Below the pieces are notes generated by a model. That model was not told the DNA's origin. It worked only from the letters and a program-made list of their open reading frames with translations, and searched no databases. This document shows positions 34,653-44,029 of a DNA stretch of 64,000 bases, piece by piece; the stretch's first letter is position 1; every line of letters starts with the position of its first letter. Where the stretch lies: positions 1 through 64,000 of the forward strand of contig CAJTGD010000017.1 in NCBI GenBank assembly GCA_910575475.1, given 5' to 3'. Position numbers and translations under genes: made by a program. The stretch comes from Lachnospiraceae bacterium. Its GTDB lineage: Bacteria; Bacillota; Clostridia; Lachnospirales; Lachnospiraceae.

Positions 34653-34856
34653 ATGGAGCTTATTCTAAAAAATCATCTGAAGGAGGTTCGGACCGAACAA
34701 AAGCTGTCCCAGGCAAAGCTGGCGCAGATGGTCGGCGTCTCACGCAATACGATCAGCTCGATCGAAACAGGGCAGTTCAATCCTACCGCAAAGCTGGCGC
34801 TGATCCTGTGCATCGCGCTGGACAAGAAGTTTGAAGAATTGTTTTATTTTGAATGA
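34653..34856 (+). CDS. Small XRE-family regulator
   Basis: The 67-aa protein is a single helix-turn-helix: LKEVRTEQKLSQAKLAQMVG and VSRNTISSIETGQFNPTAKL, with the usual C-terminal FEELFYFE. AGGAGG precedes ATG 34653. It is co-transcribed with the membrane protein upstream and is the likely ligand of the CAAGAAAACTTG sites at the operon promoter. Confidence 0.88.
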   Translation: MELILKNHLKEVRTEQKLSQAKLAQMVGVSRNTISSIETGQFNPTAKLALILCIALDKKFEELFYFE

Positions 34857-34939
34857 TGGCACGAAAACGCGAAAAAAGAAATCCGGAACCGTAAAAAATA
34901 GAAAGTTTTTACAGCTTCGGAGCCGACAGGGAGAATGCT

Positions 34940-35638
34940 ATGAGCCTATATGCGATCGGAGACCTTCATCTGGCCTTTTCCGTCGATAAACCGATGGATA
35001 TTTTCGGCAGAGTATGGAAAAACCATGAGAAGAAGATCTGGAAATATTGGAATAAGCGGGTGACGGACCGGGATACGGTTGTGATCACCGGGGATCATTC
35101 CTGGGGAAGGAACCTGGAGCAAAGCAGGAAGGACCTGGATTTTATCGCGGAGCTGCCCGGAAGAAAGATTCTGCTCCGGGGCAATCACGATATGTTCTGG
35201 GACGCCAAAAAGACCCGGCAGCTGAATGAACAGTTCCGTGGCAGGCTGGAATTTCTGCAGAACAACTTTTTTACCTGCCAGGGCTATGCGCTGGTCGGGA
35301 CAAAGGGCTATTGCTATGAAGGTCTGGATACTTACGAACATTTTGAAAAGATCAGAAACCGGGAACTGGAACGTCTGCGGATTTCCTTTGAGGAGGCCCG
35401 TGCAGCAGGCGAAGAGAACTATATCATGTTCCTGCATTATCCGCCCACCAGCATCGGGGAGGCGGAAAGCCCGTTTACCAGGATGGCGGAGCTGTACGGC
35501 GCGTCACAGGTGATCTATTCCCATTGCCATGGAAAGGCGAGATTTGACGACAGCTTTAAGGGTTATGTAAACGGGATTGAGTATAAGCTGGTTTCCGGAG
35601 ATTACCTGAATTTTAAACCGGAGTTGATTTTAGAGTAG
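34940..35638 (+). CDS. Calcineurin-like metallophosphoesterase
   Basis: The 232-aa protein has the ordered metal motifs: GDLHLAF (D, H), TGDHSWG (D), GNHDMFW (N, H, D), LHYPPTS (H) and YSHCHGKARF (H...H). It probably hydrolyses phosphodiesters or phosphomonoesters in the cytosol; the substrate is unknown. GACAGGGAG precedes ATG 34940. It stands between two regulator units with no clear operon partner. Confidence 0.85.
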   Translation: MSLYAIGDLHLAFSVDKPMDIFGRVWKNHEKKIWKYWNKRVTDRDTVVITGDHSWGRNLEQSRKDLDFIAELPGRKILLRGNHDMFWDAKKTRQLNEQFRGRLEFLQNNFFTCQGYALVGTKGYCYEGLDTYEHFEKIRNRELERLRISFEEARAAGEENYIMFLHYPPTSIGEAESPFTRMAELYGASQVIYSHCHGKARFDDSFKGYVNGIEYKLVSGDYLNFKPELILE

Positions 35639-35722
35639 AGGTTGCCAATTGTCTGGAACAGGAGTCTGTAAACCCGACGATCGGAGCAGTGATCATAATT
35701 TTTAAAAATTTAAGAAAAACAC

Positions 35723-35753
35723 TTGACTTTCCACCTTGTGGAAGCTGTATAAA
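35723..35753 (+). promoter_or_regulatory. MerR-type promoter with 19-base spacer
   Basis: TTGACT (35723-35728) and TATAAA (35748-35753) are separated by 19 bases, the overlong spacing typical of MerR-controlled promoters. The dyad CTTTCCAC-CTT-GTGGAAGC fills the spacer. The MerR gene starts 37 bases downstream, so it probably activates itself by twisting the promoter. Confidence 0.8.
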
Positions 35754-35789
35754 CAAAATAAGACACCGAGGGAGATAAGGAGCGGGAAC

Positions 35790-36431
35790 ATGAAGATCAA
35801 GCAGGTTGAGGAACTGGTGGGCATCACGAAAAAGAATATCCGGTTTTACGAGGACCAGGGGCTTCTGGAAGTGAAGCGCGCGGAAAACGGTTACCGGGAA
35901 TATGGCTTAAATGATGTAAAACGTCTCCAGGAGATCCGGCTTCTGCGGAAGCTGGCCATTCCCATCGAGGATATGCGGCAGATGTACGCGGGACAAAAAA
36001 GCCTGCGGAGCTGCCTGGAATATCAGGTGGAGGAGATGGAGCGCCAGAAAAAGAATCTTGTGCAGGTCCAGGCATTCTGCGAAGGGCTTCTGAATGCGGA
36101 TCTTTCATTGGAAACACTCGATGCGACCCAGTGTCTGGAACAGATGGAGCGGCTGGAAAAGGAGGGAACGAATTTTATGGATGTGAGAAAAACAGATGTT
36201 CATAAGAAAAAGATTATGGGAGCAGCTCTGGGCGGCGGGATCATGGTCATATTTATGGCCGCCATGATCGGGATCATGATCTGGGGCTGTATGGAAGATC
36301 CGGTTCCGATCGGGTTTATGCTGTTCATGATCGGAATCCCGGCAGCGGTGATCATCGGCGTGATCGCGGCGCTGATCGGAAGAGTAAAAGAGATCAAAGG
36401 AGGAGAAGAAGATGAAGCTTCTAAGTATTGA
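35790..36431 (+). CDS. MerR-family regulator with C-terminal membrane segments
   Basis: The 213-aa protein starts with the MerR winged helix (KQVEELVGITKKNIRFYEDQ; GLLEVKRAENGYREYGLNDV) and a long dimerisation helix. About residues 140-205 then hold two transmembrane helices (GGGIMVIFMAAMIGIMIWGC; GFMLFMIGIPAAVIIGVIAA), so the regulator is probably membrane-bound. AAGGAG precedes ATG 35790. It overlaps a YbjQ-family gene by 20 bases. It may sense an envelope-active compound; no export pump is adjacent. Confidence 0.85.
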   Translation: MKIKQVEELVGITKKNIRFYEDQGLLEVKRAENGYREYGLNDVKRLQEIRLLRKLAIPIEDMRQMYAGQKSLRSCLEYQVEEMERQKKNLVQVQAFCEGLLNADLSLETLDATQCLEQMERLEKEGTNFMDVRKTDVHKKKIMGAALGGGIMVIFMAAMIGIMIWGCMEDPVPIGFMLFMIGIPAAVIIGVIAALIGRVKEIKGGEEDEASKY

Positions 36432-36729
36432 TTATATCCCGGGCACGGAGATCGAGGCGCTGGATATGGTAAAAGGAACTGTAGTGCAGACAAAGAATTT
36501 CGGCAAGGATTTTATGGCCGGAATGAAAACGCTGGTCGGCGGAGAGATCGTAGGTTATACGGAAATGCTCAACGAGGCCCGTCAGATCGCGGTTAAGAGA
36601 ATGGTGGATGAGGCGAAGGCACTGGGCGCGGATGCGGTGATCGGAGTGAAGTACGGCTCGTCACAGGTCATGCAGGGGGCGGCGGAGGTGATCGCCTACG
36701 GGACCGCTGTAAAGTATCTTAACAAATAG
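36412..36729 (+). CDS. YbjQ/UPF0145 heavy-metal-binding-domain protein
   Basis: The 105-aa protein matches the YbjQ fold (ALDMVKGTVVQTKNFGKDFM; NEARQIAVKRMVDEAKALGA; DAVIGVKY). The family forms pentamers; a clear biochemical role is not established. GGAGGAGAAG precedes ATG 36412 inside the end of the MerR gene, so the two are coupled. Confidence 0.88.
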   Translation: MKLLSIDYIPGTEIEALDMVKGTVVQTKNFGKDFMAGMKTLVGGEIVGYTEMLNEARQIAVKRMVDEAKALGADAVIGVKYGSSQVMQGAAEVIAYGTAVKYLNK

Positions 36730-36810
36730 GAAATGATTCCAAACAGCAGCCTTGCGGCGATTCGTCTGCGGCCTGCTGTCCGAAATACGGAGAGATCAAA
36801 AAAAGGAACT

Positions 36811-36847
36811 GCCGCTCTCATGAAGGAGGTATCATGGGGCGGCTTTT
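36811..36847 (+). terminator. Hairpin with ribosome-site loop before the second two-component system
   Basis: GCCGC (36811-36815) pairs with GCGGC (36839-36843), and an inner CATGA pairs with TCATG. TTTT follows. The loop holds AAGGAGGT with ATG (36834) three bases on, opening a 25-codon frame. It may simply terminate the MerR operon, or it may be a translated leader. Confidence 0.4.
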
Positions 36848-36860
36848 CTGTTGTTCCGTG

Positions 36861-36889
36861 TTGAGAAATGCGGAGAGGTCCTGTATAAT
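36861..36889 (+). promoter_or_regulatory. Promoter of the second two-component system
   Basis: TTGAGA (36861-36866), a 17-base spacer ending TG and TATAAT (36884-36889) form an extended -10 promoter 40 bases before the response-regulator start. Confidence 0.65.
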
Positions 36890-36928
36890 GGCAGGTATAA
36901 TCATATGGTGAAAGGTTACGATAGATTT

Positions 36929-37609
36929 ATGAAAAGGATACTCATTGTGGAAGATGACAAAGGCCTCAACGACGGCCTTGTATATGACCTGCGGGAGGAG
37001 GGCTATGAGGTGTCCTCCGCATTGACAGCTATGCGGGCCATGGAAACGTTCCGGCTGCAGGAACCGGATCTGGTGCTGATGGATGTGAACCTGCCGGACA
37101 GCGACGGCTTTGCCCTCTGCAGCCAGATGAAAAGGCTGAGGGATGTGCCGGTTATTTTCCTGACGGCCCGTGACCTGGAGCAGGATGAGATGCGCGGGTT
37201 CGACTGCGGAGCCGACGATTATATGACGAAGCCGTTCAGCATGGCGCTGCTCCACAAAAGGATCCGTGCCGTATTGAAACGTTCCGGCAGGGGGAGGGAA
37301 CAGAATTTCTATTCGGACGGCCATCTGACCGCAGACTTTGATAGGGCAGATGTGACACTGGATGGAAAGCCTTTGACTCTGACACCGACAGAGTATAAGC
37401 TGATGAAGCTGTTCATTGACCACAGGGGAAGGGTTCTGACACGGCAGATGATCCTGGAGAAGCTGTGGGACGCCAATGGAAATTATGTGGATGAGCATGC
37501 GCTGACCGTAAACATCGGACGGCTTCGCAAAAAAGTGGAGCAGGACGGGCACAAATATATCAAGACGGTTTACGGGATGGGGTATATGTGGGAGGTTCGT
37601 GATGCGTGA
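36929..37609 (+). CDS. OmpR/PhoB-family response regulator (BceR-like)
   Basis: About 226 aa. The receiver has IVEDD, phosphoacceptor D in LVLMDVNLPDSDGF and K in DYMTKPF. The winged helix has LTPTEYKLMKLFIDHRGRVL and NIGRLRKKVEQDG, ending VYGMGYMW. ATG 36929 is supported by GAAAGG upstream. It is closely similar to the regulator at 7810 and overlaps its kinase. A promoter lies directly upstream. Confidence 0.88.
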   Translation: MKRILIVEDDKGLNDGLVYDLREEGYEVSSALTAMRAMETFRLQEPDLVLMDVNLPDSDGFALCSQMKRLRDVPVIFLTARDLEQDEMRGFDCGADDYMTKPFSMALLHKRIRAVLKRSGRGREQNFYSDGHLTADFDRADVTLDGKPLTLTPTEYKLMKLFIDHRGRVLTRQMILEKLWDANGNYVDEHALTVNIGRLRKKVEQDGHKYIKTVYGMGYMWEVRDA

Positions 37610-38615
37610 TCCATTTTCATTCCGGCGGCAGAATCGCTGTGCCATTTGTATCTGTATCCTGATGCTGCTATCAATCCCGATCCTTTTGCATTTTCAAATG
37701 GATTGGGCGGCTTATGTGGTCCTGGCAGCGGGTGGGATTGCATTTTTCATATTGTTTCACGCGTACCAGCGCAAGGTCATGGACTTTTTTGACGAGGTCA
37801 ATGAAGGCATGGATCAGATGCTTTCCGGGAGAATCGATGTTCTGCTTCCGGAGGTAGAGGATCCGGAGAATCTATTTGCCCGCTTTGTGTCAAAGCTGTC
37901 GAGGCTCTACGAAGCCCTGCGGATCGCCGAAGCCGGCGCGGACGAAGAAAAACGCGTGATGCAGGGAATGGTCGCAGATCTTTCCCACCAGATCAAGACC
38001 CCGGTCGCAAATATAAAAATGGATCTGGAGCTGCTTTCCGCCAGAAAAATGCCTCCGGATCAGCAGCAGGAATTTTTGGAACGGACGCTGCACCAGGCAG
38101 ATAAGATGGATTTTCTGATTCAGTCCATTATTAAGATGAGCCGGCTGGAAAGCGGCGCGATCCGGATCCTTCCCCAGCAGGCCGATTTTGCAGTGACTCT
38201 GGCAAATGCGCTGCTGAGCGTGAGCGCGGCGGCAGACCGGAAGGGAATCGAGATCGCCGTGGACTGCCCTCAGCCGTTTTCGGTCCGGCATGACCCGAAA
38301 TGGACGGAGGAAGCGGCCTTCAATCTCCTGGATAATGCGGTCAAATATTCTCCGGAGGGAGGAACCATAGAGGTGCGGGTGGAAATGCGTGAGGCCGGGG
38401 CGTACCTGTCGGTCACGGATCACGGAATGGGTATCCCGGAAGAATGGCAGGGGGCTGTTTTTTCCAAATTTTTCCGTGCGCCTGCAGTCCACAATCTGCC
38501 CGGCGCAGGCGTGGGGCTGTACCTGACCCGGCAGATCCTGGAAGCACAGGGGGGATATGTGACGGTGAGATCGGCTGTAGGAGAAGGGAGTACGTTTACG
38601 GCGCGTTTTCTGTGA
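37602..38615 (+). CDS. Sensor histidine kinase, intramembrane-sensing (BceS-like)
   Basis: The 337-aa protein has two close hydrophobic helices (about 13-30 and 36-55) with a very short external loop, then HisKA (ADLSHQIKTPVANIKMDLEL), N-box (EEAAFNLLDNAVKY) and G-boxes (DHGMGIPE; GAGVGLYLTRQI). The layout matches BceS kinases, which sense through an ABC transporter, but no transporter is adjacent. Start is ATG 37602, or GTG 37599. A family-B repeat follows. Confidence 0.87.
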   Translation: MRDPFSFRRQNRCAICICILMLLSIPILLHFQMDWAAYVVLAAGGIAFFILFHAYQRKVMDFFDEVNEGMDQMLSGRIDVLLPEVEDPENLFARFVSKLSRLYEALRIAEAGADEEKRVMQGMVADLSHQIKTPVANIKMDLELLSARKMPPDQQQEFLERTLHQADKMDFLIQSIIKMSRLESGAIRILPQQADFAVTLANALLSVSAAADRKGIEIAVDCPQPFSVRHDPKWTEEAAFNLLDNAVKYSPEGGTIEVRVEMREAGAYLSVTDHGMGIPEEWQGAVFSKFFRAPAVHNLPGAGVGLYLTRQILEAQGGYVTVRSAVGEGSTFTARFL

Positions 38616-38629
38616 ATATTACTTCGCAT

Positions 38630-38728
38630 CCACTTCACACTCATGCGCAAAAACAGCCGGCAGAGCTGTCTGCCGAGGCTGCGCCTCTTTATTTTTTGCT
38701 TATGTGTGTGGAATGACTGATTCCAGCC
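38630..38728. repeat. Dispersed palindromic repeat, family B, copy 1
   Basis: The arms CCACTTCACACTCATGCGCA and TTTTTTGCTTATGTGTGTGG are imperfect inverted repeats. The centre holds nested hairpins (CAGCC/GGCTG around GGCAG-AGCTGT-CTGCC). The same element is at 52915-53013 and partly at 22773-22808. It may terminate the kinase transcript. Confidence 0.65.
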
Positions 38729-38747
38729 ATATAAAAATCAAAATAAA

Positions 38748-38774
38748 TTAGCACTCGCCTATTGACAGTGCTAA
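38748..38774. promoter_or_regulatory. CIRCE operator (HrcA site) of clpB
   Basis: TTAGCACTC, nine bases and CAGTGCTAA differ from the CIRCE consensus (TTAGCACTC-N9-GAGTGCTAA) at one position. A promoter TTGACA (38762-38767), 17 bases, TATTGT (38785-38790) overlaps it, so HrcA would block RNA polymerase. This places clpB in the class I heat-shock regulon. Confidence 0.9.
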
Positions 38775-38860
38775 CAACATCTGTTATTGTTATATTGTCA
38801 ATAGAACAACATAACAATCCATTCACAGCAAATTATTGCTGCATAAGAGGAGGTTTCAGT

Positions 38861-41446
38861 ATGAATATAAATAAATTTACGCAGAATTCCATGCAGGCAG
38901 TGCAGGCCTGTGAGAAGCTGGCTTATGATTACGGCAACCAGGAGATCGCCCAGGAGCATCTGCTGTATGCGCTGGTCACGCAGGATGACAGCCTGATCTT
39001 AAAGCTGTTGGAGAAAATGGGCTTTCAGGCGTCCTACATCGTGAATCGTGTAGAAGAACTGCTCGCGAAGCGTCCCAAGGTACAGGGCGGCAAGGTCTTT
39101 GTAGGACAGGATCTGAACAATGTACTGATCCATGCGGAGGATGAGGCATCGCAGATGGGAGATGAATATGTCTCCGTGGAGCATCTGTTCCTGGCGCTTT
39201 TGAAGTATGCCGGCCGGGAGATGAAGGCATTTCTGAAAGAAATGGGCATCAGCCGGGAGGGCTTTCTGCAGGCATTGTCCTCTGTCCGGGGCAATCAGCG
39301 GGTGACCAGCGACAATCCGGAGGCGACATACGATACCTTGAATAAGTACGGCCAGGATTTGGTGGAGCGTGCCCGGGATCAGAAGCTGGATCCGGTCATC
39401 GGCCGTGACGAGGAGATCCGGAATGTGGTCCGGATCCTGTCCCGGAAGACGAAGAACAATCCGGTGCTGATCGGGGAGCCGGGTGTCGGCAAGACAGCCG
39501 TAGTGGAAGGGCTTGCCCAGCGGATCGTAAAGGGAGACGTGCCGGAAGGACTGAAGGAGAAGACCATTTTTTCCCTGGACATGGGCGCTCTGGTTGCCGG
39601 AGCAAAATACCGGGGAGAATTTGAGGAGCGTCTGAAGGCTGTACTGGAGGAAGTGAAGAACAGCGACGGCAGGATCATCCTTTTCATTGATGAGCTGCAT
39701 ACGATCGTAGGCGCAGGCAAGACAGACGGCGCCATGGATGCGGGCAATATGCTCAAGCCCATGCTGGCCCGGGGGGAGCTGCATTGTATCGGTGCCACCA
39801 CGCTGGACGAGTACCGCCAGTATATCGAAAAGGATGCGGCGCTGGAGCGACGGTTCCAGCCGGTGCTGGTGGAGGAGCCCACGGTGGAGGATGCGATCTC
39901 CATCCTCCGGGGACTGAAAGAGCGATATGAAGTATTCCACGGCGTGAAGATCACGGACAGCGCGCTTGTAGCGGCGGCCATGCTTTCCCATCGGTATATA
40001 TCTGACCGGTTCCTGCCGGATAAGGCCATCGACCTGGTGGACGAGGCCTGTGCACTGATCAAGACGGAGCTGGATTCCATGCCCACGGAGCTGGACGAAC
40101 TGAGCCGGCGGGTGATGCAGCTGGAGATCGAAGAGGAAGCGCTGAAAAAGGAAGACGACCGCCTGAGCCAGGAACGTTTGGTTCACCTGCAGGAAGAACT
40201 GGCAGAGCTGCGGGAGGAATTTTCCGGGAAAAAGGCCCAGTGGGATAATGAAAAATCCTCTGTGGAGCGGGTGCAGAAGATCCGGGAGGAGATCGAGCAG
40301 GTCAACAAGGAGATCCAGAAGGCCCAGCAGGATTACGACCTGAACAAGGCGGCAGAGCTGCAGTACGGCCGGCTGCCCCAGTTGAAAAAGCAGTTGGAAT
40401 CCGAGGAAGAGCGGGTAAAAGAGAAGGAGCTTTCTCTGGTGCATGAAGCCGTGACGGATGAGGAGATTGCCAGGATCATTTCCCGGTGGACGGGAATCCC
40501 GGTGGCCAAGCTGAACGAGAGCGAACGCAGCAAGACCCTGCATCTGGGAGATGAACTGCATAAGCGGGTGATCGGCCAGGAGCAGGGCGTGGAGCTTGTG
40601 ACAGAGGCCATCATCCGGTCCAAGGCCGGGATCAAGGATCCTTCCAAGCCCATCGGATCCTTCCTGTTCCTCGGCCCCACCGGCGTAGGCAAGACCGAAC
40701 TGGCAAAAGCGCTGGCGCAGAGCCTGTTTGACGACGAAAACAATATGGTCCGGATCGATATGAGCGAGTATATGGAGAAATATTCCGTATCCCGCCTGAT
40801 CGGAGCGCCTCCGGGATATGTAGGATACGACGAGGGCGGACAGCTCACCGAGGCGGTCCGCAGGAAACCTTATTCTGTGGTGCTGTTTGATGAGGTGGAA
40901 AAAGCACATCCGGATGTCTTCAACGTGCTGCTGCAGGTATTGGACGACGGGCGGATCACCGATTCCCAGGGGCGGACGGTGGACTTCAAGAACACCATCC
41001 TGATCATGACCTCCAACATTGGAGCACATTTCCTGCTGGAAGGCATCCAGGAGGACGGTACGCTGACAGAGGAAAGCCAGTCCATGGTGATGAACGAGCT
41101 GCGGGCACATTTCCGGCCGGAATTTCTGAACCGGCTGGATGAGATCATCATGTTCAAGCCTCTGACCAAATCCAATATTAGCGGGATCATTGACCTGCTG
41201 GTGGCGGATGTCAATCAGCGGCTGGCAGAAAAGGAACTGTCCATCGAGCTGACCGAAAGCGCCAGGAATTTCGTTGTGGAAGGCGGCTATGATCCCATGT
41301 ACGGCGCGCGGCCGCTGAAACGGTATCTCCAGAAGAATGTGGAGACCCTGGCCGCGAGGCTGATCCTGGCAGGAAATGTGGGCCGGGGAGATACGATCGT
41401 CATTGATGTGGTTGATGGGAAGCTGGAAGGACGGTGTGTGCATTGA
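38861..41446 (+). CDS. clpB: ATP-dependent disaggregase ClpB
   Basis: The 861-aa protein has the N-domain ([19 protein letters not shown]), nucleotide-binding domain 1 ([31 protein letters not shown]), the long coiled-coil middle domain (about 405-525, which separates ClpB from ClpA/C) and domain 2 ([28 protein letters not shown]). It rescues aggregated proteins with DnaK. AGAGGAGG precedes ATG 38861. Monocistronic, with its own CIRCE-controlled promoter. Confidence 0.97.
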   Translation: MNINKFTQNSMQAVQACEKLAYDYGNQEIAQEHLLYALVTQDDSLILKLLEKMGFQASYIVNRVEELLAKRPKVQGGKVFVGQDLNNVLIHAEDEASQMGDEYVSVEHLFLALLKYAGREMKAFLKEMGISREGFLQALSSVRGNQRVTSDNPEATYDTLNKYGQDLVERARDQKLDPVIGRDEEIRNVVRILSRKTKNNPVLIGEPGVGKTAVVEGLAQRIVKGDVPEGLKEKTIFSLDMGALVAGAKYRGEFEERLKAVLEEVKNSDGRIILFIDELHTIVGAGKTDGAMDAGNMLKPMLARGELHCIGATTLDEYRQYIEKDAALERRFQPVLVEEPTVEDAISILRGLKERYEVFHGVKITDSALVAAAMLSHRYISDRFLPDKAIDLVDEACALIKTELDSMPTELDELSRRVMQLEIEEEALKKEDDRLSQERLVHLQEELAELREEFSGKKAQWDNEKSSVERVQKIREEIEQVNKEIQKAQQDYDLNKAAELQYGRLPQLKKQLESEEERVKEKELSLVHEAVTDEEIARIISRWTGIPVAKLNESERSKTLHLGDELHKRVIGQEQGVELVTEAIIRSKAGIKDPSKPIGSFLFLGPTGVGKTELAKALAQSLFDDENNMVRIDMSEYMEKYSVSRLIGAPPGYVGYDEGGQLTEAVRRKPYSVVLFDEVEKAHPDVFNVLLQVLDDGRITDSQGRTVDFKNTILIMTSNIGAHFLLEGIQEDGTLTEESQSMVMNELRAHFRPEFLNRLDEIIMFKPLTKSNISGIIDLLVADVNQRLAEKELSIELTESARNFVVEGGYDPMYGARPLKRYLQKNVETLAARLILAGNVGRGDTIVIDVVDGKLEGRCVH

Positions 41447-41932
41447 CGGACAACAGATCATTTGCATTGCAATAAATTGCAAGCGAATGACCTGTTGAAC
41501 CGCAATCGTACAGCTGGAATATAGTTATAAAAGGAGCTTCGTCCGATGGGGTCAGGGCGGAGTTCTTCTTTTTTGCATCTGGACCTCTTCGGCGGCTGGG
41601 CACGGCCAACAAGGAAAATATCAACAGAGAATCCGTTTTTTTATTGCATTTTTAAAGGAAATAGTTGATAAAAAAGGCTTGTCTGTAAAAAATAACGGCA
41701 TTATGCAAGAAAAAAACGAATTTATTTGGAAAAAATTGTCGCTATTTCATTGCTTTACCGTCATGAAGGATTGACAAATCATCATTAATTTGCTATTATA
41801 ATCCGCAGTGAGGAACGCTGAGTGTTTGTCATGAAGTAGTGTTCCTTATTTTTAATAGGATGTATTTCCGGGGATTTCCGTGATCACGCGCAGAGGGCTT
41901 CCTGGAATGCATTAAGATAAGGAGTGGAAAGC
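41447..41932. promoter_or_regulatory. Intergenic region with palindrome and opp promoter
   Basis: After clpB an imperfect palindrome (41451-41497, CAACAGATCATTTGC with matching right arm) could end transcription, though it lacks a T-tract. A second weak hairpin near 41532-41575 runs into CTTCTTTTTT. A promoter TTGACA (41771-41776), 17 bases, TATTAT (41794-41799) drives the opp operon, leaving a leader of about 125 bases. No gene is visible. Confidence 0.55.
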
Positions 41933-42850
41933 ATGTTAAAGTACATTGCAAAGCGAATCGGTCTTGCCATTGTGACGATCTGGGCAGTCGCAACCATCAC
42001 ATTTTTCCTGATGAATATGGTTCCCGGCGGGCCGTTCCTTTCTGAGAAGGCGATCAGTCCTCAGGCAACGGCGGCGTTAGAGGCCAAGTACGGCCTGGAC
42101 AAGCCTTTATTTCAACAATATCTTACGTATATCGGCGATGCCCTGCACGGTGATCTCGGCGACAGCTTAAAGCAGCGCGGACGTACCGTGGCGGACATTA
42201 TCTTAACGAAGTTCCCTGTGTCGGCAAGGGTAGGAGGCATCTCCGTACTGGTAGCCCTGACGCTGGGAATCCCCCTGGGCTGTATCGCGGCCTTGAAGAG
42301 AGGGAAGTTCACAGACAGTCTGATCAGTGTGGTGGCAACCTGCGGGATCGCGGTCCCCAGTTTTGTGATCTGCACGGTGCTTCTGTATTTTTTCGGTGTA
42401 AAATTAGGAGTGCTTCCGACGCTGGGAATCGGAACCTGGAAGCATTATATCATGCCGGTCATGGCATTGTCCTTCTACCCGACCGCATATATCATGAGAC
42501 TGATGCGGTCCTCCATGCTGGACGTGCTGGGACAGGACTATATGCGTACAGCCAAGGCAAAAGGCGTGTCGGGATTTGTTTCCTTATTTAAGCATGCCCT
42601 CCGCAACGCGATCCTGCCTGTAGTGACCTATGTGGGCCCTATGCTTGCCTATACGGTAACAGGAAGCTTTGTTGTGGAAAAGATCTTTACGATCCCGGGG
42701 CTTGGCGGTGAGTTTATCCGCGCCATCAACGGACGCGATTATACGCTGATCATGGGAACTACGATCTTCCTTGCGACGCTGATCATCGTGATGAACGTGG
42801 TCGTGGATATCGTATATAAGCTCGTAGACCCGAGAATTAAACTAAAGTAA
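41933..42850 (+). CDS. oppB: Oligopeptide ABC transporter permease OppB
   Basis: The 305-aa protein has six transmembrane helices. Family features are MLKYIAKRIGLAIVTIWAVA at the start and the cytoplasmic EAA loop YMRTAKAKGVSGFVSLFKHA. With OppC it forms the membrane channel for peptide import. AAGGAGTGG precedes ATG 41933. First gene of the oppBCDFA operon. Confidence 0.95.
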   Translation: MLKYIAKRIGLAIVTIWAVATITFFLMNMVPGGPFLSEKAISPQATAALEAKYGLDKPLFQQYLTYIGDALHGDLGDSLKQRGRTVADIILTKFPVSARVGGISVLVALTLGIPLGCIAALKRGKFTDSLISVVATCGIAVPSFVICTVLLYFFGVKLGVLPTLGIGTWKHYIMPVMALSFYPTAYIMRLMRSSMLDVLGQDYMRTAKAKGVSGFVSLFKHALRNAILPVVTYVGPMLAYTVTGSFVVEKIFTIPGLGGEFIRAINGRDYTLIMGTTIFLATLIIVMNVVVDIVYKLVDPRIKLK

Positions 42851-42864
42851 GGAGTGCAGTGATC

Positions 42865-43911
42865 ATGAAAGAGAATCCGGTCAGCTTTCAGCTGAAACTT
42901 AATCCTGAGGATTTCCTGCCTGCAACAGAAGAAGAGAAGCAAAGCCAGGTCATCATGCGGGAAAGTGTGAGCTTCTGGAAGGACGGCGGACGCCGCCTTG
43001 TAAAAAATAAAGTAGCAATGACGAGTATTGTGGTGGTAATACTTGTTATGATCTTTTCATTTATCGTCCCTTCATTTTATCCCTATTCTTATAAGGATCA
43101 GATCAAGGGAGGCAACAATCTGGCTCCGATGGAGTACTCGGAGGAAGAGCAGGCAAGAATTGATGCCGGGGAAAAGGTGTTCCCGCACATTTTCGGAACC
43201 GATAAATTGGGCCGCGACTATGCCATCCGTGTGATGATGGGAAGCCGTATCTCCCTTCTGGTCGGTCTGATCGCCACAGGGATCATCCTGATCATCGGTT
43301 CTGCCTATGGTTCTATTGCAGCGTTTTTCGGAGGCTGGGTAGACCTTGTGATGATGCGGATCGTGGATATCATCTATACGATCCCGGATATCCTGCTGAT
43401 CGTCCTTTTGTCCTTTGCGCTGAAGGATCCCCTGAGCCGTTTAAAGGATGTGCCGGGCTTTTCCTGGGTCGGAATCGTCGGGGAGAACCTGATCAGTATT
43501 TTCGTAGTATTTGCCCTGCTGTACTGGGTTGGTATGGCGAGAATGGTCAGAAGCCAGGTGCTGATGCTCAAGGAGAGCGAATATGTCACGGCAGCCAGGG
43601 CGCTGGGTGTAGGCAATGGCAAGATCATCAAGAAGCATTTGCTGACAAACTGTATCGGTACCTTGATCGTAACAACGACACTGCAGATTCCTTCTTCGAT
43701 CTTTACGGAAAGCTTTCTGAGCTTTTTGGGAATGGGCGTGGCAGTTCCGCTCCCATCCCTTGGAAGTCTTGCAAGTGATGCGATCAACGGTATGAATACG
43801 TATCCGTACCTGTTGTTTATTCCTGCGATTTTGATCAGTTTGATCATCCTGAGCTTCAACCTGCTGGGTGACGGACTTCGGGACGCGTTTGACCCGAAGC
43901 TGAAAAATTAG
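42865..43911 (+). CDS. oppC: Oligopeptide ABC transporter permease OppC
   Basis: The 348-aa protein has the OppC N-terminal cytoplasmic extension, a first helix (SIVVVILVMIFSFIVPSFYP), an extracellular loop ending HIFGTDKLGRDYAIRVMMGS, and the EAA loop YVTAARALGVGNGKIIKKHL. It pairs with OppB. ATG 42865 follows AAGGAGTG; the gap after oppB is 14 bases. Confidence 0.95.
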   Translation: MKENPVSFQLKLNPEDFLPATEEEKQSQVIMRESVSFWKDGGRRLVKNKVAMTSIVVVILVMIFSFIVPSFYPYSYKDQIKGGNNLAPMEYSEEEQARIDAGEKVFPHIFGTDKLGRDYAIRVMMGSRISLLVGLIATGIILIIGSAYGSIAAFFGGWVDLVMMRIVDIIYTIPDILLIVLLSFALKDPLSRLKDVPGFSWVGIVGENLISIFVVFALLYWVGMARMVRSQVLMLKESEYVTAARALGVGNGKIIKKHLLTNCIGTLIVTTTLQIPSSIFTESFLSFLGMGVAVPLPSLGSLASDAINGMNTYPYLLFIPAILISLIILSFNLLGDGLRDAFDPKLKN

Positions 43912-44029
43912 GAATCGGTACTGTTCAGTGGAGGACTGGCGGTCTGACACAGCATGAATATGCGGCCCGGCAGTCTTTGTGAAAAGATTAGGAAGCAGCA
44001 TAGCCTGGCTATGCGGAAATGAGGAATAT

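Noticed and set aside
38999-41482. 827-codon open frame antisense to clpB
   Set aside because: It shadows a highly conserved gene with strong codon bias; no domain or ribosome site supports it.
41800-41932. Possible T-box or riboswitch in the opp leader
   Set aside because: No T-box sequence (TGGNACC) and no recognisable aptamer pattern was found in the 125-base leader.
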